Shown here in pieces: positions 56,801 through 64,000 of a stretch of 64,000 bases of DNA. The notes under the pieces are model-generated. The model had not been told where the DNA came from. It saw only the letters and a list, made by a program, of their open reading frames with translations, and ran no database searches. Made by a program: the position numbers and the translations under genes. The DNA is from an uncultured Aeriscardovia sp. (GTDB taxonomy: Bacteria; Actinomycetota; Actinomycetes; Actinomycetales; Bifidobacteriaceae): assembly GCA_903789525.1 (NCBI GenBank), contig CAIFER010000001.1, positions 62,001 to 126,000 on the forward strand. The letters run 5' to 3'. Every line of letters begins with the position of its first letter. Position 1 is the stretch's first letter.

Positions 56801-57741
56801 TTCAGTCAACGAATGATCCAGAGCTGAGTGCGCACGCAGACGAGGTGATCAGCGCGCTCATTGATCAGCGCACTGTGCCCGACATCACCTTAGATGACGA
56901 TCGGCAGCTCGCCCTAGCACTGAAGAAAGTGCAAGATGCGGGAATGAGAGGTGAACTGGCGAGCGGCAACACGCAGTCGGTCACTCAACTCGTCCAGACG
57001 TTTGATCGCATCGACGCACAATTCTCAGCACATGGACGTGTTCCGCGCTACTTCAATTCGTATGCGGAGCGGATCGTCTACAACAAGATGTTCGCCATTC
57101 GTGGCGAGAAGATGGTCCTCGTCCCAGATTCGTTGTTCCTCGGACGGCTGGAAATGAGCGATCTGATTGGACAAATGCTCGGTTCTGAAGCGGAGAATCG
57201 TCAGCTTAATCGGCTCGTTCAATATGCGCCTGCATACCCTCTCGCCAGCTTGAAACAGTCGGCTGCGCTCGCAGGTCAAGAAGATTGGGAGGGTGCGTCA
57301 GCTGCTGCACTCAACGCTTTGCGTGTCTCTCTGGAGGGAGATGACGCTGCATATGCTTACTATCGCTTGGCTTATGCGGAGTGGATGCTCGGAAAGTTCC
57401 CGGAGGGCGTTGCTTGTTACCTCATGTCGAATGCGATTCATGAGGGGCTAATTCCGTCGTTGCACGGAGAGCTCGATGAATTGCGCAGTCGGTGCCAGAG
57501 CCAAGGAATTGATGTTCCGACAGAGGGGCCAGAAGTGATTGCTGTCTTGAAGAACGCATCAATTCCAGTGTGGCCGCACATTGCTGTCGCAGATATCGTG
57601 CAAAAAGCGAGTATCGCGTGTGTGGATGCAGGTCTCTTCATTCCGGCGCACACATTGGCACTTGCTGCAGCGCGCATGGAGTCTGGTGGCTCGGGTGTGT
57701 CAGTTGTGCAGGCACAATTCATTCAGTCGCTTGGCAAGTAA
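53839..57741 (+). CDS. Very large hypothetical protein with His/Asp/Ser-rich linker and TPR-like C-terminus
   Basis: About 1300 aa, family not recognised. No signal peptide or membrane helix. Three parts: an N-terminal helical region (to about residue 700, GKVAIVLLGASGYLMPETE, LSRAERHAMAEDYS), an acidic histidine-rich linker (about 710-857), and a helical C-terminal region (about 860-1300) with TPR-like pairs near YAYYRLAYAEWMLGKFPEGVACYLMS. The linker holds near-repeats QSDEHDHA, SSDEHDHA and SSDEHSHS. Start uncertain: GTG 53833, ATG 53839 or ATG 53866 (MKSHN). It precedes ligA by about 100 bases. Confidence 0.7.
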   Translation: MAHVGDQKNMKSHNTLFHRLCSALSMLSPLAVPVDSDARRHIFPVIEGQDASVRFGWVQPARMIGQGFYIGVFLPSSMAATVRGKNMLFAPLAFADEQGHVYPQEPWNRGTAVISSQKPQFMMISNEQVSRLALQPSGASKLREAVRREGSEGSADSQASMDLVNPDASMSTLWSPITHHPRQVGDHLTEIISHVMKSYSERRQRQSGLLSPVHQDEDGGQSVDLDWSSDFEKAGFREEGYADQHQSGRTDRNVAAVPPADVPGQLSEGQSLDQQFAEEAAAVHVQGIMGCFDSAGFFEPTASWVRENATREYWVRDLRLSLPSAMVQGEYIDALAVGYLYSYLIPQLCQDPLGYGVGSITYCLRRFAPIAGIRTALDLTQEALNRGLKVSSMEWFFGRVVHESGALDDEQLQAQGGQEPLSLFMSADSGNFVISTPENGVEPVPAVHALRLEACLNRFMHVAMVMGREADFSTSVSPEETARPTDPAIIDRNLIDNPGFCAFSLDDGLFPTIADDRENRLFRQTYQLGQHSHEWWTAVVDSQKIAQRIVRIQQMRAAQLSGSHSSLQPNARSEWVYRMSLAQLFQLLRLPYRLDAVFHSCLRAGKVAIVLLGASGYLMPETEIDSKTKKYRKLSRAERHAMAEDYSLRVAILSAALAFYTSDAIDEVLVRVDGLDFAPLEKLDQIDAQQPQTTPNFTDSGENDALEDGADDEKSDASAHDQSDEHDHANLNKLMEDLQQMLAQSSLGKLSSARTTGKGAPKDHDVHGRMPSATSPTSDAEPEASQSASASAHKSSDEHDHAGHSSHDSTEQGGSHSDNDSSSEEWTSAHAHADINQRHGSENDSSDEHSHSQSGSFRQTKLSVRFTREAFMSELQSQGLEHPREFVARFGPHMHAAADGSLLPIHVADDTSSMEFRPSGAGQEPERSNRVFTPEVADVLGASDMHGITIERRDLVREAIVELQTMGDEVNNGMLDSVKAAHQASDLIQSTNDPELSAHADEVISALIDQRTVPDITLDDDRQLALALKKVQDAGMRGELASGNTQSVTQLVQTFDRIDAQFSAHGRVPRYFNSYAERIVYNKMFAIRGEKMVLVPDSLFLGRLEMSDLIGQMLGSEAENRQLNRLVQYAPAYPLASLKQSAALAGQEDWEGASAAALNALRVSLEGDDAAYAYYRLAYAEWMLGKFPEGVACYLMSNAIHEGLIPSLHGELDELRSRCQSQGIDVPTEGPEVIAVLKNASIPVWPHIAVADIVQKASIACVDAGLFIPAHTLALAAARMESGGSGVSVVQAQFIQSLGK

Positions 57742-57844
57742 GTGATGCGATGCTGCGAAAATAGTAGGTGTAGAGAAGTCATAGGTGGCTAACGGTGTCA
57801 GAAGCTGTACCGAAGTTGCAGGGTACTGGATTTGTAGGAGATGA

Positions 57845-60316
<2,472 letters not shown>

Positions 60317-60318
60317 AC

Positions 60319-61785
60319 GTGAATTCGGAGGAAAAAGAACAATCGCACGAACGATTACACAGACAATTACAAGAGCAGCCAGTTTCGGGGGATGATCGTC
60401 AGGGGCACAGTAAGAGTGCCAATCAAGACAGCCAATTTCGGCGAACTGCGTTTTCGCGACAACCATCTGAACCGAATGCCCACTCCAATCAACGAGCGGT
60501 GCCGGACTCAACGCCCACTTCACGCGCTCTGTCGTGGAAAGATCGGGTCACCCACATTGTGCAGCAGAAAGCAGAAGATATCCTGGTGCACACTGATGAT
60601 CCGCGCGCACAAGTGATTCAGCACAATGTGCTTGTTCGGTTGGCAGGGGTCAGAGACCCGGAATTAGGTCGATCACTCGTCGAGATGGGGATGATCACGT
60701 CCATCGAAGCGAAACGGCGATCGGATGATTCCGTTCTTGATCGTCCGCCGCAAGCGCGTCCGGGCCAAGATGTGTACGATGTGCATGTCAAACTCGAGCT
60801 CACTATTTCTGGCTGTCCGCTCACAAACCGTCTTCTCAACGATATGACCGACGCGGTGGCGAGTTATCCGGATGATGTTCTCGTCCCACGCATTTCGGTA
60901 GGCGTGATGAGTAAGGCGAAACTCGGCGGGCTCGTTGAGGAGTTGCGCAGGACGCGTCATTCCAATCCGTTTAACAACCCTGATTCGCCTGAATCTCGGA
61001 CGCGGATTATTGCCGTTGCCTCAGGAAAAGGTGGCGTAGGAAAGTCAGCGATCGCAGCCGATCTCGCCGCAACCTTTGCTGCTCTCGGATATTCAACTGC
61101 TGCGATTGATGCTGATATCTACGGTTTCTCGCTCCCTGGGATTTTTGGTGTGCATTCGCGACCTACGGATTTGGACGGAATGCTCATGCCGGTGAGCGCG
61201 TGGGGTGTCAGGCTGATGTCGATTGGCATGTTTGCCGGCTCAGATCAGCCGATCCTGTGGCGAGGACCACGTTTGCAGCGGTCGTTACAGCAGTTCTTGA
61301 CAGATGTGTGGTGGAATAATCCGGATGTCATGGTGCTCGATCTTCCACCGGGGACAGGCGATATGGCGATTTCCGTGGCTCAGTTGTTGCCTGCGGCGCA
61401 AACACTTGTTGTCACAACGCCACAACAATCTGCGTCACGTATTGCGATTCGGGCAGGTCTCGCTTCACTCAGGCTGCCAGGCACGGTAGCAGGCGTCGTT
61501 GAGAACATGAGCTGGTACGAGTATCACGGTCAGCAGTTGCCTCTCTTTGGCGAAGGGGGAGGGCAACGAGCGGCGCAGGCTCTTTCTGCGAGCTTGGGGT
61601 ACCCGGTTCCTCTTTTGGCTCGCATTCCGTTAGACCCTCAGATTCGCGAGACAGAAGAGTCTGGCAGACCGTCCGTCCTGGATTCGAACGGGCATTTGCT
61701 TCATTCTACGCGTGCTCGTGCTTTCGTGAAAATGGCTCAGGCGCTCATTGGCGCACACTTGAGGGAGCCGATCGCAAGATCGTGA
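60319..61785 (+). CDS. mrp: Mrp/ApbC family ATPase, iron-sulfur cluster carrier
   Basis: 488-aa protein of MIP18 (DUF59) domain plus P-loop ATPase. About 70 hydrophilic residues come first, then VRDPELGRSLVEMGMI and SGCPLTNR (MIP18), SGKGGVGKSAIAADLA (Walker A), DADIYGFSLPGIFG, and LDLPPGTGD. The late CxxC typical of Mrp is absent: the site reads ENMSWYEYHGQQLPLFGEGGG, as in some actinobacterial members. GTG start. Overlaps the convergent ABC-F gene by 41 bases. Confidence 0.9.
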   Translation: MNSEEKEQSHERLHRQLQEQPVSGDDRQGHSKSANQDSQFRRTAFSRQPSEPNAHSNQRAVPDSTPTSRALSWKDRVTHIVQQKAEDILVHTDDPRAQVIQHNVLVRLAGVRDPELGRSLVEMGMITSIEAKRRSDDSVLDRPPQARPGQDVYDVHVKLELTISGCPLTNRLLNDMTDAVASYPDDVLVPRISVGVMSKAKLGGLVEELRRTRHSNPFNNPDSPESRTRIIAVASGKGGVGKSAIAADLAATFAALGYSTAAIDADIYGFSLPGIFGVHSRPTDLDGMLMPVSAWGVRLMSIGMFAGSDQPILWRGPRLQRSLQQFLTDVWWNNPDVMVLDLPPGTGDMAISVAQLLPAAQTLVVTTPQQSASRIAIRAGLASLRLPGTVAGVVENMSWYEYHGQQLPLFGEGGGQRAAQALSASLGYPVPLLARIPLDPQIRETEESGRPSVLDSNGHLLHSTRARAFVKMAQALIGAHLREPIARS

Positions 61786-63454
61786 GACGAGATCCATTTT
61801 CAGATCCATTGACTCCAGCATATGGAGGCTGACTACTTCCCGTGAAGGTCAACTTCCATGTCAGAGACGTGCAGGCGCGTAAAAATCTCATGTCATGAGA
61901 GACGAGAATGAGAGCACCACGATACGCAGCGAGCCCGGATTCGAGAGCTTCAACTGAACCAATATCGAGATGATTGGTCGGCTCATCCATGATCACGAGC
62001 TGAGGTTTGCGCGTCACAATCCCGAGGCACAAGAGAAGCTTATGCAGTTCTCCTGGTGAGATCGTGGCCCGCCGGGCGTTGCTCATGAGATGGTCAGGAT
62101 TTGAGTTCAGCTGCGCGAAACCTGTCAGCACAGCTCCGCGTCTCTGTGGATCAAGTTTCATCAGCGTGTCCATGGTGTGACGAGCGTCATCTGGAGTATT
62201 CTCTTGTGCGATCCACACGATGCGAGAAGGCGGAAGATGCGAATCCGATTGCGTGTGCGTGAGAAGACGGTCACGCAGTGCACGGACGAGAGTCGTTTTG
62301 CCGGTCCCATTATCGCCGATAAGAGCAATGTGATCCCTCGGTCCAACATGTAACTCCGGTATCATGATGCCGGGTGTTCTGTTTTCGTTCGGTGATTGAC
62401 GTGATGGCCACGGAACAAGCCCTTGTGGGAGACTCACGAGTTCATGCAAATGGCTGGGCTCAATGGCACCGAAGAGGTCGGCGAGTCCACTCGTGTATCT
62501 TTTTGCAGGCACAATGCTCTGGCTGACCTGATCGCGGGCTGCATTCACGTGCGAAACGATGCGTGCATGTGCTCTGCCGGCATTCCCGTCCATACTCGTT
62601 TGGTGTGCGAGTTTGTGACGGCCGAGAGCATCGTGATCACGTGGGTCGATCTTTCTTCCGCTGTATTTGAGTGCGTTTGCTTTTTGGACTGCTGCCTTTC
62701 GGCTCGCTTGAGCCTTTTCTAGACGATTGAGCGTATGCACGGCAGAGTCACGATGATGTTCAGCAGCTGTGTCATTGACGTGAAGAGCAGCACGTGCATC
62801 ACTGTATCCTCCGGAGAACTCGTGAGCGCACGTGATATTCCCAGTACTGGTATGTTCCCGTGTCAAGAAAATACATTTGTCAGCCACACTGTCGATGAGA
62901 TCACGATCGTGCGAGATGATGATTCCAATCAATTTCCGTTTGTGCGCGTATGTGCTCAGAAGATGGGCAATCATGTGCTGGGTGCGCACGTCCACGTGGT
63001 TGGTGGGCTCATCGAGTACGAGAACATCAGGATCGCTGGCCAGCGCGCAGGCAATTTGGAGACGTTTGCGTTGACCACCAGAGAGCTGCGAATATCGATA
63101 TACCCAGTCATCGCCAATCTCTAGGTTTTCGCGAATGGTGATCGCGGTGGAGGACCAGTTGGCGGCAAAGTCATCGAGATTCGTAGGTTGAATCACTGTC
63201 TCTTGTGGACACCATGCACTGACAACTTTCGGGGATCCAGCTCGTGGCGTGATCGTTCCAGATTGAGGGTGGAGCATGTGCCCGTGTGCGTCAGGGATTC
63301 CAAGTGCGAGACGGATCAACGTCGTTTTGCCGATCCCGTTGTCACCGACGAGGGCAGTCCATCCGGGTGAGAAATTGACTGTCAGATCGGAGAAGAGAAA
63401 ATCACTTCCCGGATAGGCAAAAGAAATGTGCGAGAGACGAAGAACAGATATCAT
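61745..63454 (-). CDS. ABC-F family ATPase, antibiotic-resistance-like
   Basis: Two ATPase domains in one chain without membrane part: GDNGIGKTT, LSGGQRKRLQIA, VLDEPTNHVD, then GDNGTGKTT, a degenerate signature ISPGELHKL, and IMDEPTNHLD. The linker is long and charged (VHTLNRLEKAQASRKAAVQ, KIDPRDHDALGRHKL). Distinct from the housekeeping EttA in the same window and looking like the ABC-F proteins that protect ribosomes from macrolides, lincosamides or pleuromutilins; no direct evidence. A small upstream ORF is present. The tail past residue 550 (PPYAGVNGSENG) overlaps the mrp end and is probably not conserved. Confidence 0.8.
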   Translation of the reverse strand: MISVLRLSHISFAYPGSDFLFSDLTVNFSPGWTALVGDNGIGKTTLIRLALGIPDAHGHMLHPQSGTITPRAGSPKVVSAWCPQETVIQPTNLDDFAANWSSTAITIRENLEIGDDWVYRYSQLSGGQRKRLQIACALASDPDVLVLDEPTNHVDVRTQHMIAHLLSTYAHKRKLIGIIISHDRDLIDSVADKCIFLTREHTSTGNITCAHEFSGGYSDARAALHVNDTAAEHHRDSAVHTLNRLEKAQASRKAAVQKANALKYSGRKIDPRDHDALGRHKLAHQTSMDGNAGRAHARIVSHVNAARDQVSQSIVPAKRYTSGLADLFGAIEPSHLHELVSLPQGLVPWPSRQSPNENRTPGIMIPELHVGPRDHIALIGDNGTGKTTLVRALRDRLLTHTQSDSHLPPSRIVWIAQENTPDDARHTMDTLMKLDPQRRGAVLTGFAQLNSNPDHLMSNARRATISPGELHKLLLCLGIVTRKPQLVIMDEPTNHLDIGSVEALESGLAAYRGALILVSHDMRFLRACTSLTWKLTFTGSSQPPYAGVNGSENGSRLTILRSAPSSVRQ

Positions 63455-63565
63455 GATGAGTTTCTTTCTGTGAAAAGACGTGTAATGAAAGACGCGTAAT
63501 CAATACGCAGCGATAGCTCACACCACCGTGGACTACGCAACGTCAGCCGCTGAATGCGACCCGGT

Positions 63566-63583
63566 TCACAGAAGAGACTTCAT
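63566..63583 (-). CDS. Possible leader peptide MKSLL upstream of ABC-F gene
   Basis: Five-codon ORF ATG-AAG-TCT-CTT-CTG-TGA, with AAAGG six bases ahead, about 110 bases before the ABC-F start. A short hairpin GCGTA-TTGAT-TACGC followed by a weak T stretch lies between. Such uORFs control ABC-F and Erm resistance genes by ribosome stalling or attenuation. This is inference from layout only. Confidence 0.3.
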   Translation of the reverse strand: MKSLL

Positions 63584-63667
63584 CAAAACCTTTCGACGGA
63601 TGGATACCGGATAACGAAGGAACTCATCACAGGCGCCTGCGCTATCGATGTCCGATTGTACACCATG

Positions 63668-63713
63668 AAAAAACCTCTTGAAACGATCACACGAGAAATC
63701 GCTTCAAGAGGTT
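63668..63713 (-). terminator. Rho-independent terminator after glnA
   Basis: Perfect 11-bp stem AACCTCTTGAA (63672-63682)/TTCAAGAGGTT (63703-63713); on the minus strand followed by six T. Confidence 0.9.
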
Positions 63714-63782
63714 GAAATCCCAATGGATTATTTGACCAGTGGCCAGCAGAGCTCACATGACGTGAGTAAAACCGGCATGAGA

Positions 63783-64000
63783 TCAGTAATTGAAGTACAT
63801 CTCGTACTCCATTGGCGTTGGAACGATCTGCTGGCGAGAGATCTCGTTGCGCTTAATCGACACCCACGTATCGAGAAGATCTTGCGTGAATACATCGCCC
63901 TGCATGAGGAAGTCATGATCAGCTTCCAAGCAGTCGAGCGCTGCAGACAGGGACGTTGGAACAGTCTTGATTCCCTTTGCCTGCTCTGGTGGGAGCTCGT
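63783..64000 (-). CDS. glnA: Glutamine synthetase type I, C-terminal part
   Basis: Not in the ORF track because no start lies in the window. The frame read from the right edge gives ELPPEQAKGIKTVPTSLSA and ends PTPMEYEMYFNY, the typical bacterial GlnA C-terminus. Incorporates ammonia into glutamate. Followed by a terminator. Confidence 0.93.
   Translation of the reverse strand, partial: ELPPEQAKGIKTVPTSLSAALDCLEADHDFLMQGDVFTQDLLDTWVSIKRNEISRQQIVPTPMEYEMYFNY

Overview
The window reads as a chromosomal segment of a Bifidobacteriaceae-type actinobacterium (Bifidobacterium or a close relative; genus not resolvable here). Reasons: moderate GC with many GTG/TTG starts, the dacB-hpt-ftsH-folE-folP-folBK-DUF3180 order, lengthened MurB and LigA proteins, a tRNA-Thr/tRNA-Met/rpmG group, a 7Fe ferredoxin, and TMEM175, EttA and Mrp homologues. 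All calls rest on reading the sequence; no database search was run.

Layout. 1-3411: tail of a MacB/LolD-type ABC ATPase and its 943-aa FtsX-type permease. 4084-19013: a visibly AT-richer catabolic island on the + strand for (methyl)glucuronoxylan fragments. It holds two LplA-like substrate-binding lipoproteins (the second broken at its 5' end), LplB/LplC-type permeases, a GH67 alpha-glucuronidase, a SASA/CE20-like acetylesterase, a GH2 glycosidase, mannonate dehydratase (uxuA), KDG kinase (kdgK) and KDPG aldolase (eda), then a terminator. The logic is uptake of acetylated aldouronic acids, intracellular removal of glucuronate, acetyl and other substituents, and conversion of mannonate to pyruvate plus glyceraldehyde-3-P. 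Glucuronate isomerase, fructuronate reductase, xylosidase and a regulator are not in the window.

19036-24160: HdeD-like membrane protein, tRNA-Tyr/Thr/Met, rpmG, murB, a cytosolic SGNH esterase, ferredoxin and tRNA-Ser(GCT). 24160-24628: a gene-free, repeat-bearing stretch beside the tRNA-Ser (possible integration scar) merging into the galE promoter region. 24629-31504: galE, two GT2 glycosyltransferases, an AI-2E transporter and dacB. 31577-38487: hpt, ftsH, the folate genes, DUF3180 and a hypothetical. 38462-42995 (minus): tesB, ettA and a large anion permease with a long hydrophilic N-terminus. 43341-43414: tRNA-Ile with anticodon UAU. 43660-48698: ssb paralogue, pepO, GNAT, rpiA, TMEM175. 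48769-51147: tRNA-Gly, glmM, def. 51198-61785: a large membrane protein, a divergent 1302-aa unknown, ligA, mrp. 61745-64000 (minus): an ABC-F protein with a possible leader peptide, a terminator and the 3' end of glnA.

Most notable: the tRNA-Ile(UAU), rare in bacteria, co-occurs with absence of tilS from its usual place between dacB and hpt. This suggests AUA is decoded without lysidine. Other leads are the three lesions in the second binding protein, a 12-bp repeat array next to tRNA-Ser, paired perfect DnaA boxes in two promoter regions, the 1302-aa protein with repeated SDEHDHA-type motifs, and the short upstream ORF before the ABC-F gene.
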